A DNA stretch of 64,000 bases, taken from positions 62,001-126,000 of the forward strand of contig DAONTI010000004.1 in NCBI GenBank assembly GCA_035411585.1, in the 5' to 3' direction. The position numbers were made by a program, and so were the translations under genes. Positions 53,030-62,663 of this stretch are shown here, one piece after another. The notes beneath the pieces are model-generated. The model worked only from the letters and a program-made list of their open reading frames with translations. It had not been told where the DNA came from and ran no database searches. Position 1 is the first letter of the stretch. Each line of letters opens with the position of its first letter. The stretch comes from MWDV01 sp002070715 (GTDB lineage: Bacteria; Verrucomicrobiota; Verrucomicrobiia; Limisphaerales; MWDV01).

Positions 53030-55939
53030 TCATCGCTGCGGAGACGACAGCCATGTCAGCAAATCCGCAATGGCTTCCCGTGACAACCCGGCTTCCAGAT
53101 TCTCTGGCATGGCGGAGACTTCCAGCGGGATTACCATCCCAATGGCCGCGCGCGGCAACGTGATCCGGCCACCGTAAGGTTGGGCCAAATGCAGGCCTGC
53201 CGGGGTTTCGTGCTCCACCCAACCCAGCACGCTACCGAGGTGGACGGTCTCGACGGCGACCGCCATTTTACCGGGAGCCACACGGCGGTTGGGGTCCACC
53301 AAATGGGTCAACACCCATTCTTTCCCCCGGGTGCCGACGCTCTCTAAATCCGGCCCATAGGCAAATCCTTCGCCGCGAAAACGATGACATTGCTGGCACC
53401 GGGCCTGGTAAATTTGGCGGCCCCGCCCGGATTGTCCGGAAGCCTCCACGGCAGGCCGCAAGCGTTTGAGAGCCGCATTTGAGTTGTTTTCAGTTCCGGA
53501 ACCGAAAATGGCATTGGCCCGTCGTGCCACGAATTCCACCGGATGCCGGCGCAGGAAACGTTGTTGCACGGTGGATAGTTCATCGCGCGCGATGCGGCCC
53601 GATTGCACGGCGGCGAGCAAAGCGCTGGCGTGACTTGGCCGGCTCAGCAGGACATCCAAAGCCGCGGCGTGCACCCGATCCGGCAATCCGGACCACCGCT
53701 GGACCAGTCCCGGACCGATGCGTTCCTCCGGGAAACCCGCCAGCGTTTGCACCGCGGCAAGCTGCACCTCCGCCGGTTCGGTTGGATTAATCAACGCGAG
53801 CAAAAAATCGCCCATTTCCCGAAAAGGCGCCGCCCCCAGCAAACGAATGGCTTCCTCGCGCCAGAGCCGGTTGGCAAAAGGGTCCTCCGCCACCAGCGCC
53901 GCGTGGTGCAGCACCGGACGCAACTGATCCAAGGACACCACGCCCGCCAAATCCCGGCCGGTTTGGCGCAGACCCTCGTCCAAATGACGCAGCACCGCAA
54001 AAGCCAGCGGTCCCTCGGGAAGCCGGGACCACGCCGTCCATACCGCCATGACTTCCGCGCGTTCATGACGATTTCCAATGAGCCGCGCCAGTTCGCCTAG
54101 GAACATCTCTCCTGCCGGGTTGCGCAAGCGGGCCTCCCGCGCGGCGAGTTCGAAGGCGTTAGCCGGGTCCGGTGCCAGGGCGTATAAAACGGCCGCCTGA
54201 ATCCACGGGTTGTCCGGGTTGCGCCGCAGGATATCCAACAAACGCCCGATGCTTTCGGGCTGGGTGCTGCCGGCAAGGGTGAGCGCCAGTTCATAGCGCA
54301 CGGACGCCGAGGCATCGCCCGTCAGCGGACGCAAGGCGCGTCCCAGCGGTCCGGACAACGGGTCGTCCGTGAGGGTGCGTTTGCGGGCCAGCCGCACCGC
54401 GTGCAGCCGCACCGGTTCCTCGCCATCCTGCAAGGCGCGGATGATCAAGTCATCAGTGAGCGCGCCCAATCCGTCCAACACCGCCAATGCATGCAGCCGG
54501 GCGAACGGGCTTTGCGCGCGATTTAGCATGTTGGTCAACAACGGCACGGCGGCGGCCTCGTGGCGTTCGTAGAGCAAGCGGGCGGCGGTGTCGCGATGCC
54601 AGCCGTTCAAATGGGCCAGGTTGGTGACCAGTTCGTGCAACGTAGCCCCGGCCAGGCGGGGCGCGGGCGGCGGTTGGAACCGGGCGGGCACCACCCGGTA
54701 AATGCGGCCCCGATCGTTTCCCCGGCGTCGGGCCGCTTCCAGACGCGCCGCGTCGGGCAAAGCCGCGGGGATGTCCAAAAATTCGCGGTGCAGATCGAGG
54801 ATATAAAGCGCCCCGTCGGGGCCTTCGGCCAGTTGCAGGGGACGCACCCAGGCATTGGTGGTGGCGAGGAACTCGGTGCCGGCTTCGTCCGCGGGACGTT
54901 CAGCGATGAATTCCGGGCCGCCCCGGCGGAAGACAAACCGATGGATCAGATTGGCCCGGGCGTCGGCGACAAATACGTTGCCCCGATAGGCGGGCGGAAA
55001 AGCGTTGCCCCGGTACACCAGCACACTGCGGGCGTCGGAAAAATGTTCGACGACGCGGTGCATCCGGCCCCGCCGCGCGGCGGAGGTGGCGGGCACGTAT
55101 ATTTCCCGCAGGGCAAAGAGAGGCGTGGCCGCCGCCGGCCCGGTTAAGTCCGCCAACGGCGGCGGCAGCACGTAATCATTCCGCGCGCCGAGTTCATACG
55201 GCGCCCACATCAACTGTTGTACTGGATGTTCGGCGCCGCAGTGGTATTTGCGTCCGCTCGCATCAAATGTAAGGCCCGATGAACCGAAGGTGGAACCCAT
55301 GGCAACAGTTCCAGTGCGCGGGTCGAATGCAAAATCGAAACCGATTGGCGCCGATGCGCCGGGGCCATCCGCATCGGACGGATGGAAGCCGGAGTTCTTT
55401 CTGCAAACGGCGGCGTGGATGCGGTTATCCAAGCCCCAGGCAAAGCTGCGGATGGCCAGCGGTGAATCCGCGCGGTCGGCGGCGTTGGTGGGACCGGGAA
55501 TGAGCACGCGTTGTTCGTCGGCGTGACCGTCTCCGTCCGTATCTTTGCAGTGCCAAATCTCCAGTCCCGCCGCGACAATCACACCTTGATCCCAGCAGAT
55601 TAAAGCGGATGGCGCCGGCAGGTCATCCACGAAATCGCGCCCCGTGTCGAATCGTCCATCGCCATCCGTGTCTTCCAACAGCCGCACGCGGCCTAAATAA
55701 GGCGGCCCGGGGTCGGGGCCGGGAAAATCCCGATGCTCGGCGACAAACAACCGGCCTCGGGCGTCGAACGCCATGGCCACGGGATCGCACACCAACGGTT
55801 CGGTCGCCGCGGTTTCGAGACGGAACCCGGAGGGGAGCTGGAACGCGGGCGGGGCGTTGGTGGCGGGCGCGGCGGCAGCCAGGCACGCGATCAGGAGCGC
55901 GCTTGCGGCCTGGCAGGCAAGAACACACAGCCGGTTCAT
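53030..55939 (-). CDS. PVC-type membrane-bound dehydrogenase/haem-binding CxxCH protein
   Basis: The ATG at 55939 gives 969 residues with a signal peptide (CQAASALLIACLAAAAPA). The frame runs to 56011, but the extra residues do not fit. The N-terminal ~400 residues form a quinoprotein-like beta-propeller (sorbosone dehydrogenase type: FQLPSGFRLETAATEPLVCD, MAFDARGRLFVAEH, calcium-like EDTDGDGRFDTG). A HEAT-like helical region follows (about 430-780), then a single cytochrome c-type site CQQCH at 848-852 in the C-terminal domain. Paralogues are numerous in Planctomycetes and Verrucomicrobia; they probably oxidise sugars in the periplasm, but substrates are unknown. Confidence 0.9.
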   Translation of the reverse strand: MNRLCVLACQAASALLIACLAAAAPATNAPPAFQLPSGFRLETAATEPLVCDPVAMAFDARGRLFVAEHRDFPGPDPGPPYLGRVRLLEDTDGDGRFDTGRDFVDDLPAPSALICWDQGVIVAAGLEIWHCKDTDGDGHADEQRVLIPGPTNAADRADSPLAIRSFAWGLDNRIHAAVCRKNSGFHPSDADGPGASAPIGFDFAFDPRTGTVAMGSTFGSSGLTFDASGRKYHCGAEHPVQQLMWAPYELGARNDYVLPPPLADLTGPAAATPLFALREIYVPATSAARRGRMHRVVEHFSDARSVLVYRGNAFPPAYRGNVFVADARANLIHRFVFRRGGPEFIAERPADEAGTEFLATTNAWVRPLQLAEGPDGALYILDLHREFLDIPAALPDAARLEAARRRGNDRGRIYRVVPARFQPPPAPRLAGATLHELVTNLAHLNGWHRDTAARLLYERHEAAAVPLLTNMLNRAQSPFARLHALAVLDGLGALTDDLIIRALQDGEEPVRLHAVRLARKRTLTDDPLSGPLGRALRPLTGDASASVRYELALTLAGSTQPESIGRLLDILRRNPDNPWIQAAVLYALAPDPANAFELAAREARLRNPAGEMFLGELARLIGNRHERAEVMAVWTAWSRLPEGPLAFAVLRHLDEGLRQTGRDLAGVVSLDQLRPVLHHAALVAEDPFANRLWREEAIRLLGAAPFREMGDFLLALINPTEPAEVQLAAVQTLAGFPEERIGPGLVQRWSGLPDRVHAAALDVLLSRPSHASALLAAVQSGRIARDELSTVQQRFLRRHPVEFVARRANAIFGSGTENNSNAALKRLRPAVEASGQSGRGRQIYQARCQQCHRFRGEGFAYGPDLESVGTRGKEWVLTHLVDPNRRVAPGKMAVAVETVHLGSVLGWVEHETPAGLHLAQPYGGRITLPRAAIGMVIPLEVSAMPENLEAGLSREAIADLLTWLSSPQR

Positions 55940-56090
55940 GGTCGCAGCATGGCGCACGGCGCGCGGTGAGGCCAAGTCGGAAACTGTGGTGTTGCGTTTG
56001 CTTTCCCGCATCTGTGGACGGGGAGTGAGAGGTGACTGATGAGCAGCGGGGAGAATCTGGCGTCCGCCTGGTTCGCATGGGCCCCGCCAT

Positions 56091-56118
56091 AAAAAACAGG
56101 CGACTCGCGCGAGTCGCC
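56091..56118 (-). terminator. Terminator of the rpmI-rplT operon
   Basis: On the minus strand a perfect 10-bp self-complementary palindrome (56118-56099) is followed by TGTTTTTT (to 56091), about 30 bases after the rplT stop codon. Confidence 0.85.
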
Positions 56119-56149
56119 CGTTTGAATTTTTCCTGGAACTGCCGAAGGC

Positions 56150-56521
56150 TCAAGCCTTCGCCGCCTTGTTCTTCAAGGCGTTCTTGGCGACGGCCACCAA
56201 TTCCGCGAAGCCAGCGGCATCCTGGGCGGCGATGTCGGCCAGCACCTTGCGATCCAAGGCCACCTGGGCCGCCTTCAAGCCTTCCATGAACCGGCTGTAG
56301 GTGATGCCGGCGGCGCGGGCGGCGGCGTTGATGCGGATTTGCCAGAGATAGCGGAACGTGCGCTTTTTCGTGCGCCGATCACGATAGGCGTACTGCCGGC
56401 CGTGATCCACGGCATCGGAGGCGTAACGATATAATTTGGAGCGGCGCATCCGGTAGCCTTTGGCGGCGCGGATCATGCGCTTGCGACGTTTGCGGGAGGC
56501 GGCGGCGTTGGTGACTCGCAT
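56150..56521 (-). CDS. rplT: 50S ribosomal protein L20
   Basis: This 123-residue protein has the family's basic N-terminus (MRVTNAAASRKRRKRMIRAAKGYRMRRSK split by AKGYR), the signature DRRTKKRTFRYLWQIRINAA, and GITYSRFMEGLKAA. It binds 23S rRNA early in large-subunit assembly. It follows rpmI by 52 bases on the same strand and is closed by a strong terminator. infC, usually the first gene of this operon, is not adjacent. Confidence 0.97.
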   Translation of the reverse strand: MRVTNAAASRKRRKRMIRAAKGYRMRRSKLYRYASDAVDHGRQYAYRDRRTKKRTFRYLWQIRINAAARAAGITYSRFMEGLKAAQVALDRKVLADIAAQDAAGFAELVAVAKNALKNKAAKA

Positions 56522-56573
56522 AGACCGTTGAAAAAAGTGTCAGGTGATGATGGGAAACAGGCGTGGCGACGAA

Positions 56574-56789
56574 CTAACCGCGATGGTTGAACGGCAGGCT
56601 TTCGGTCACCCGGGCCAGGTCGGTGGCGTCCACAGAGGCGGCGCCCCGCAGACGACGACGGCGCTTCGAGCTTTTGGTTTCCAGCAAATGCCGGCGCCCC
56701 GCACTACGGCGCAGCGCTTTGCCGGTGGCCGTGATCTTGAAGCGCTTGGCCACCGATTTCTTTGTTTTATTTGCGTTCGGACGTCGCAT
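56574..56789 (-). CDS. rpmI: 50S ribosomal protein L35
   Basis: The ATG at 56789 gives 71 residues (MRRPNANKTKKSVAKRFKIT ...), the expected length; the frame is open to 56870 but a promoter lies inside that stretch. The motif GKALRRSAGRRHLLETKSSK is typical of L35. It is the first gene of the rpmI-rplT unit. Confidence 0.96.
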   Translation of the reverse strand: MRRPNANKTKKSVAKRFKITATGKALRRSAGRRHLLETKSSKRRRRLRGAASVDATDLARVTESLPFNHRG

Positions 56790-56820
56790 AAATCCAGCTT
56801 TCTTGTCAAAAAGAGCACGC

Positions 56821-56849
56821 AATATAGGCAGGTGCGGTTCAACCTGCAA
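56821..56849 (-). promoter_or_regulatory. Promoter of rpmI-rplT
   Basis: TTGCAG (56849-56844) and TATATT (56826-56821) are separated by 17 bases on the minus strand, a near-consensus sigma-70 promoter. Transcription would begin about 25 bases before the rpmI ATG, which leaves no room for a long L20-binding leader. Confidence 0.7.
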
Positions 56850-57086
56850 GCGGTAATTTAGCAGGGCCAAAACTCGTGGGGAATGGCTCTTTTGGTTTGT
56901 GTTTTCTTTTTTTCCCGGAGACTGGAGACACCGGGAGGTTGACCCGTGTCCTCCAGCCCATCATCTGCCGTCGCTTTCTGCGCGCCAAGTGCGCTGTCAC
57001 CGCCGCCGGCGGGGGTTTGCAAAAAGTGCGGGACAACCCAGCGGGGGCTGGACGGCGCGGCGCCGGTGTTTTAGTCTCGCCAGTGC

Positions 57087-57362
57087 ATGGCAAAGACATC
57101 TAAAACTGCGGCGGCGAAACCGGACGCCCTGCTGTTTGAAACGGCGCTGGGCCGCTTGGAAACCATCGTGGCCGCGATGGAGGGAGGCGACCTGCCGCTG
57201 GAACAATTGTTGGCCCAATATGAAGAAGGCATGAAACTCGCCACCGTGTGCCAGGAAAAACTGGCCGAGGCGGAGGCCAAAATCCAACAACTGGAAAAGA
57301 CCCCAACCGGGGAATTCAAACTGAAACCGTTCACCGGCGCCGGAGACGCCGAGTCCGTCTGA
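57087..57362 (+). CDS. xseB: Exodeoxyribonuclease VII small subunit
   Basis: This 91-residue protein contains the XseB signature FETALGRLETIVAAMEGGDL and then LEQLLAQYEEGMKLATVCQE, a helical hairpin that binds the large subunit XseA. A Lys/Ala-rich N-terminal tail precedes it. It is followed 55 bases later by dxs, a gene pair common in many bacteria. xseA is not in the window. Confidence 0.94.
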   Translation: MAKTSKTAAAKPDALLFETALGRLETIVAAMEGGDLPLEQLLAQYEEGMKLATVCQEKLAEAEAKIQQLEKTPTGEFKLKPFTGAGDAESV

Positions 57363-57417
57363 TTGTTCGCGGGGGCGGTCCCGCCGGGGCCGCGCCGGCG
57401 CGCCACTGATCACGAAG

Positions 57418-59409
57418 ATGAGCCGTTACCTCGACATGGTGGATGAACCCCGTCACGTCAAAAACCTGACGTTCCCGCAACTGATTCAACTGGCGGACGA
57501 AATCCGCCAGGAACTCATTCAGGTGCTCGCCGTCAATGGCGGCCACCTCGGGCCCAACCTGGGCGTGGTGGAGTTAAGCATCGCCCTGCACTACGTCTTT
57601 GAAACGCCTAAGGACAAATTGGTCTGGGATGTCAGCCATCAGGCGTATGTGCACAAACTGTTGACCGGGCGCAAACACCGGTTTCCCACCATCCGCACCA
57701 CGGGCGGGCTGAGCGGGTTCACCCTGCGGACCGAGAGCGAGCACGACGCCTTTGGCGCCGGCCATGCCGGCACGGCGTTGTCCGCGGCGCTGGGCATGTG
57801 CGCCGCGCGGGACCGGCGCGGCTCGCGGGAGCACGTGGTGTGCGTCTTCGGCGACGCCGCCTTGACCAACGGCATTTCGTTTGAGGCCCTCAACAACATC
57901 AGCCACACCACGCGGCGGTTCATCGGCGTGCTCAACGACAATGAGTTCAGCATCGCCAAGAACGTCGGCGCGATTTCGCATTACCTGCACAAACTGATCA
58001 CCCACCCGCGGTACAACCAGTTGGCGCGGGATTTCGAGCGGTTTCTCCTGCGCCTGCCGAAGGGGGAAATCGCCCTGAAACTGGCGCACAAAGCGGAGGA
58101 GGGATTCAAAGGCGCGCTGACGGGCGTCGGCTTGAAACCCGCCGCGGTGCAGTTGGATGTGGATGGCCGCGGCGGTCAGGGCAGTCCGGTCATGTTCGAG
58201 GAAATGGGTCTGCGCTATCTCGGCCCCATTGACGGGCACGATCTGCCGCTGGTCATCAGCACGCTGGAATTCGCCAAGACCTGCGATCATCCCATCGTCA
58301 TTCATGTGCTGACGCAAAAGGGCAAGGGCTTCGAGGCTGCGCTCAAAAATCCGGAGAAATTCCACGGGCTGGGGCCGTACGATGTGAAAACCGGCGCCAC
58401 GTTGCCGGCCAAAGCCGGTACCCCGCCGCACTGGCAGGATGTGTTCGGCGAGGTGATGGTGAAGCTTGCGCGGCGCAATAAATTCCTGGTCGGCATCACG
58501 GCGGCGATGCCGAGCGGCACCGGTTTGAAATCCTTGGAAATGCAACTGCCGGATCAGTATTTCGATGTGGGCATCGCCGAGGAACACGCGGTGATCTTCG
58601 CCGCCGGCATGGCCACCATGGGGTTCCACCCGGTGTGCGCGATTTACTCCTCCTTTCTGCAACGCGCCTACGACTGCATCCATCATGATGTCTGTCTGCA
58701 GGATCTGCCGGTGATCTTTTGCATGGACCGGGCGGGGCTCTCCGCCAGTGACGGCCCGACGCATCACGGATTGTTTGACATCGCCTATCTCCGCTGCCTG
58801 CCCAACGTTATCGGCATGGCGCCGGGGAACGAGGACGAACTGCAGGACATGATCTTCACCGCCACCCTGCAGGCGCATCCCTGTTTCATCCGGTATCCGC
58901 GCGGCCCCGCCGAAGGCGTGCCGCGAAAGGACATCCCCGCGCCGTTGCCGATCGGCAAGGCGGAGGTGCTCCGCGGCTTTGCCGGCACGGGCGGACGGCG
59001 CGTGGCGCTGTTTGCCCTCGGCAACATGCAACGCGTGGCGCGGGAAGCGGCGGAACAACTCACCGCGGCGGGTTGCGATGTGGCCCTCATCAATCCGCGG
59101 TTTTACAAACCTCTGGACGCGGGGTGCCACACGTTCTTCGGACAGGGCGCCGAGGTGGTGGCCACGTTGGAGGATCACGTGGTGACGGGCGGGTACGGCA
59201 CCGCCGTGCTCGAGTTGTTCAGCGAACAGGGCATCCGCACGCCGGTGGTGCGCCTCGGGTGGCCGGATCAATTCATCGAGCACGCCAGCACGGCGAAGCA
59301 TCTGCGGGAGAAATACGGGTTGACCGCCCCGGCATTGTGCGAGCGTATTCAAGCGGCGCTGGCTCTACGCGTGGGGCAGGACACGCCGTCGCTCGCCCGG
59401 CTCGGTTGA
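57418..59409 (+). CDS. dxs: 1-deoxy-D-xylulose-5-phosphate synthase
   Basis: This 663-residue thiamine diphosphate enzyme condenses pyruvate and glyceraldehyde 3-phosphate in the MEP isoprenoid pathway. Visible landmarks are VLAVNGGHLGPNLGVVELSI, DKLVWDVSHQAYVHKLLTGR, the TPP motif GDAALTNGISFEALNN, and the second-domain VGIAEEHAVIFAAGMA and DRAGLSASDGPTHHG. Its length is slightly above the usual ~620-640. It is probably co-transcribed with xseB. Confidence 0.97.
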   Translation: MSRYLDMVDEPRHVKNLTFPQLIQLADEIRQELIQVLAVNGGHLGPNLGVVELSIALHYVFETPKDKLVWDVSHQAYVHKLLTGRKHRFPTIRTTGGLSGFTLRTESEHDAFGAGHAGTALSAALGMCAARDRRGSREHVVCVFGDAALTNGISFEALNNISHTTRRFIGVLNDNEFSIAKNVGAISHYLHKLITHPRYNQLARDFERFLLRLPKGEIALKLAHKAEEGFKGALTGVGLKPAAVQLDVDGRGGQGSPVMFEEMGLRYLGPIDGHDLPLVISTLEFAKTCDHPIVIHVLTQKGKGFEAALKNPEKFHGLGPYDVKTGATLPAKAGTPPHWQDVFGEVMVKLARRNKFLVGITAAMPSGTGLKSLEMQLPDQYFDVGIAEEHAVIFAAGMATMGFHPVCAIYSSFLQRAYDCIHHDVCLQDLPVIFCMDRAGLSASDGPTHHGLFDIAYLRCLPNVIGMAPGNEDELQDMIFTATLQAHPCFIRYPRGPAEGVPRKDIPAPLPIGKAEVLRGFAGTGGRRVALFALGNMQRVAREAAEQLTAAGCDVALINPRFYKPLDAGCHTFFGQGAEVVATLEDHVVTGGYGTAVLELFSEQGIRTPVVRLGWPDQFIEHASTAKHLREKYGLTAPALCERIQAALALRVGQDTPSLARLG

Positions 59410-59442
59410 TTTCCCCGTCAGCACCCGATCCGTCGCGCCCGG

Positions 59443-60018
59443 TTATTTTTGCGCCGCACGCAAGGCCGCCTTGGTTTCCGCCTGCAACCTTTCCAAGTCC
59501 GGGCGGAGCGCCTCCCGCGTCGCCTTGTCCATCCGGTCAATGAAAAGAATGCCGTGGAGATGGTCGTGTTCGTGCTGGATCGCTCGCGCCAACAGTCCGC
59601 CGCATTGAAAATCCAACGGTTGACCGTCGGCATCCCAAGCTTGGACGCGCGCGGATTCCGGGCGCGGAACGTCCCCGAACAGTTCCGGAAAACTCAGGCA
59701 CCCTTCCGGGCCGGAAACCAGCGGGGCCAGGGGCGTGATCTCAGGATTGATCAACACCAGCGGCATGAAAGCCTCCGGGTCGGACGCCTGACGGTCCAAG
59801 GTCAATTGGGAAGGCCGGTCCGTGATCCCGCGGATGTCGAGCACCGTGAGTTGCAACGCCTGCCCGACCTGTTGCGCGGCCAGCCCAATGCCGTGGGCTG
59901 CATACATCGTCGCCAACATGTCCTGCGCCAATGTGCGGATGGCGGGGGTGACGGCCTCAATGCGCGCGCCTTTTTGCCGCAGGACCGGGTGCCCGTATTT
60001 GACCACTTCCAGAATCAT
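59443..60018 (-). CDS. def: Peptide deformylase
   Basis: This 191-residue enzyme removes the formyl group from nascent proteins. All three motifs are visible: GIGLAAQQVG (I), EGCLSFPE (II, metal-binding Cys) and QHEHDHLHG (III, HExxH). It is the last gene of the minus-strand parB-pfkB-def unit, 13 bases after the kinase gene, and converges with dxs. Confidence 0.97.
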   Translation of the reverse strand: MILEVVKYGHPVLRQKGARIEAVTPAIRTLAQDMLATMYAAHGIGLAAQQVGQALQLTVLDIRGITDRPSQLTLDRQASDPEAFMPLVLINPEITPLAPLVSGPEGCLSFPELFGDVPRPESARVQAWDADGQPLDFQCGGLLARAIQHEHDHLHGILFIDRMDKATREALRPDLERLQAETKAALRAAQK

Positions 60019-60031
60019 GGACGGTCGGGTT

Positions 60032-61186
60032 TCAAAACGCGTACGGCCCGGTGTGTCCCGCCGGCCAGTGTTGCAAGGCGCGCACCAAGTCGGGCACGGA
60101 CGGGCTTTGGCCTTTGATGACGTAGTAACCGCTGGCAGTCACGCCGGTCAGCAACGCCAGTTCATCCTCCAGCCCCAACAATTTGCCGAGGCAAAAACCG
60201 GAATTGAAATGATCCCCGGCCCCGGTGGTGAGCCGCGGTTGCGTGGTATACAAGCCCTCCACCATCTGGGTTTGGCCGTTGCTGACGCAGAGGGCGTATG
60301 GCACCGGATGCACGACCAGGGTTTGCACCGGCACCCGCGCGTGAATGGCTGCGGCCAGCGCGGCCAGCGCGGGGCGGGAGCCGTCGCCTTTGTCCAAGCC
60401 GAGAACACGGGCGATTTCGTAGGCTTCCTTTTCGTTCAATCCCAGGATGACATCGAAATACGGACGAAACGCCAGGATCAGGTCCAGGGCGCGTTGGATG
60501 TCCGCTGCGGTGCGTTTTTCCGGATCTGCCAGGTCAAAAAACAGCGTGCGTTTTTTTGCGCCGGCGGGAAGCGTCGGGCAAATCTCCTGCAGCACCGCCG
60601 CCCAGATGTCACTCATGTGGGTCAACATCGTCCAGTTCACGAAGCCGACGAGGTCCGCGCTGCGGAACTGCGCGGCGAAACGGTCCCGCCCAAACCGGGT
60701 CGTGATGTTTTCCCAGTTCACCTCTTTCAAATAGGTGTGCTTGCCCAGCATGACCTTGCCATCCTCGAATTCGATGGCGTCGGTGAACCCCGGTTGCGCA
60801 ATGGAATGCACTGCGGCGCGCTGGGCGAATTCGGCGAACACCGGATGCAGGTTCGGATACCCGAGGTTGCCGAGGTAGGTGACATGCAATCCCATGCTGG
60901 CCAGCGCGTTGGCCATGATGGGCCCGTTCCCGCCCAGCTTGGTGAGCTGCGGCACGAACTCAATGTTGGTGCTCTTGCCGGCGGCGCCGGCCAGGCGCTC
61001 GGCGAGTTGGGTGATGGTGAGCATACGGTCGTACGCCGTGGCGCTCTGCCGTTTGTCCACCACGTGCAGGATTTCATCCACAAAACCGTCCAGCCCGACA
61101 AAGGCGGTGAGTTCGGCTATCCGCGCGGTGGCGCCGGCCAACGCGGCGGCGCAGCGGGAACGAAGCTTAGGGGTGTTCAAGTTCAT
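60032..61186 (-). CDS. PfkB-family carbohydrate/nucleoside kinase
   Basis: The ATG at 61186 gives 384 residues; the frame is open further upstream into parB and is rejected there. A PfkB fold is indicated by the early Gly-rich KLGGNGPIMANALASMG and the catalytic TTGAGDHFNSGFCLGKLLGL, whose Asp is the base. LDLILAFRPYFDVILGLNEKEA is the usual N-E region. Substrate specificity cannot be read from the sequence. It lies 22 bases after parB and 13 bases before def on the same strand. Confidence 0.88.
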   Translation of the reverse strand: MNLNTPKLRSRCAAALAGATARIAELTAFVGLDGFVDEILHVVDKRQSATAYDRMLTITQLAERLAGAAGKSTNIEFVPQLTKLGGNGPIMANALASMGLHVTYLGNLGYPNLHPVFAEFAQRAAVHSIAQPGFTDAIEFEDGKVMLGKHTYLKEVNWENITTRFGRDRFAAQFRSADLVGFVNWTMLTHMSDIWAAVLQEICPTLPAGAKKRTLFFDLADPEKRTAADIQRALDLILAFRPYFDVILGLNEKEAYEIARVLGLDKGDGSRPALAALAAAIHARVPVQTLVVHPVPYALCVSNGQTQMVEGLYTTQPRLTTGAGDHFNSGFCLGKLLGLEDELALLTGVTASGYYVIKGQSPSVPDLVRALQHWPAGHTGPYAF

Positions 61187-61208
61187 GAGGATCAAAAAAC
61201 AAGGGGTT

Positions 61209-62153
61209 CTACTCGGGCGGAAGGCCAAGGAGCTGCAAAATACGCTCCAGTTCGGCGTCGCTGAAAAACTGGACCTCCAGCGCGCCCCGGCCGCGATGAT
61301 AACGCAAGCGGACCTTCGTGCCCAAACGCTCGCGCAGCCGGTTTTCCAACCGGGCCACGTGGGGATCCGGTGGAGCGGCCGCAGGGGATTGCGCGGGCCC
61401 GGCGGCGCGGGATTCGCGCGCCTGGCGCTGGGCCACCCATTGTTCGGTCTGCCGGACATTCAAGCCCTCCTGGAGCACCCGCGTGGCGGCGGCGCGTTGG
61501 GCTTGCTCGGTCGCCAGTCCGAGGATCACTTTCGCATGCCCCACACTCAATCGGCCGTCGCGCACATAATCCTGCACGACCGCCGGCAGCTTCAGCAGGC
61601 GCAGGGCGTTGGCCACCACTGCGCGGCTCCGGCCCACGCGCGCCGCTACTGCCTCCTGCGTGAATTGAAACTGCCCGACGAGTTGCGCGTAACCCTGGGC
61701 TTCTTCAATGGGATTCAGGTTTTCCCGCTGGAGATTTTCAATCAGCGCCAGTTCCAGAACCGTGCGATCATCCGCCACGCGCACGAGGACAGGGACCTCG
61801 GTCATCTGCAGCAACTGCGCCGCGCGCCAGCGGCGTTCCCCGGCAATGAGTTCAAAGTGCCCGTCCCGCTCGCGGACAATCAACGGCTGCACGATGCCCT
61901 GTTCGCGAATGGAATCCGCCAGTTCCTGCAAGGATTCGGGAGGGAAATCCTTGCGCGGTTGCAGCGGGCAGGGCCGGATTTGGGCCAGCGGCACCCGCCG
62001 GAGCCCTTCGCCGGAGGCGACAGCGTCCGACGGCGACGAGGCGTCCGGCTGCGTGGCGGAGGACGGCCTGCCCGGGGAGGGGGTCGGTTGGGAAAGAACC
62101 GGACTGCTCCCCAGCAAAGCGCCCAGCCCGCGGCCCAAAGCTGGTTTTGCCAT
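61209..62153 (-). CDS. parB: Chromosome-partitioning protein ParB (Spo0J-like)
   Basis: The ATG at 62153 gives 314 residues with the typical opening MAKPALGRGLGALLGSSP. The ParB nuclease/CTPase domain shows VPLAQIRPCPLQPRKDF, IREQGIVQPLIVRE and ELIAGERRWRAAQLL (GERR motif). A helix-turn-helix (FTQEAVAARVGRSRAVVANA) and a short C-terminal dimerisation domain follow. It binds parS near the origin. parA, normally just upstream, is missing here, and no parS consensus was spotted in the window. Confidence 0.95.
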   Translation of the reverse strand: MAKPALGRGLGALLGSSPVLSQPTPSPGRPSSATQPDASSPSDAVASGEGLRRVPLAQIRPCPLQPRKDFPPESLQELADSIREQGIVQPLIVRERDGHFELIAGERRWRAAQLLQMTEVPVLVRVADDRTVLELALIENLQRENLNPIEEAQGYAQLVGQFQFTQEAVAARVGRSRAVVANALRLLKLPAVVQDYVRDGRLSVGHAKVILGLATEQAQRAAATRVLQEGLNVRQTEQWVAQRQARESRAAGPAQSPAAAPPDPHVARLENRLRERLGTKVRLRYHRGRGALEVQFFSDAELERILQLLGLPPE

Positions 62154-62663
62154 GCGGCGAGAGTGGCCAAGCGCTCCCCCGTTGTCAATTACCGGCAATC
62201 ATCCTGTCACGACTCTTTGGGCCTGCTCCCTTGCAAGGACCGTTGCGGCCGCCACTGCCGCCCGGATGGGCGCATTAACCATGCGGATGAAGGCGCGACG
62301 CCGGGTCGGGATCATGGCGGGAGTCCAAGCGGGGGAAAGACCTTCCGATCTCGTCGCCGGCGTACCCGGCGGCGAAGTTGTCCTTGGAACGGCAGCCGGC
62401 GGCGACTCCGGAGACAGCACGTAATTCCCACATGCGCCACGTGCTCAACCCTTCGATCTTCACCACTGAAGGATTACGATGTCCCCAGTCTTTCCCAGTC
62501 GGAGCCGATTCCTCGCTTTACCTGGTTCACAAGGGAAGTCATGCTTTCGACGGACGGTGATCGAAAGCAAAGTCTCGGAGTTCTTTGACCAGTGTCTTCG
62601 GCACCTGAAACCCGGAACCAGGAGTGATAAGCGATAAGAGCGGAGATTCCCTGGTTTGCAAAT
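62154..62663. other. Intergenic region between parB and the GH172-like gene
   Basis: No gene is supported in these 510 bases. Short frames exist on both strands but lack family resemblance. The region carries the second copy of the dispersed repeat (62456-62497) and the promoters of two divergent genes, which I could not resolve. Confidence 0.4.
62456..62497 (+). repeat. Dispersed repeat, copy 2 (22-bp core)
   Basis: ATCTTCACCA (62456-62465), a 10-base spacer and the 22-base core 62476-62497 recur in inverted orientation at 45675-45713. Conservation of two blocks with differing spacer lengths suggests a family of short dispersed elements. Confidence 0.7.

Noticed and set aside
62199..62420. 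73-codon minus-strand ORF upstream of parB considered as a parA remnant
   Set aside because: No Walker or ParA-like motif can be seen; composition is Ala/Arg/Pro-rich as in shadow frames.
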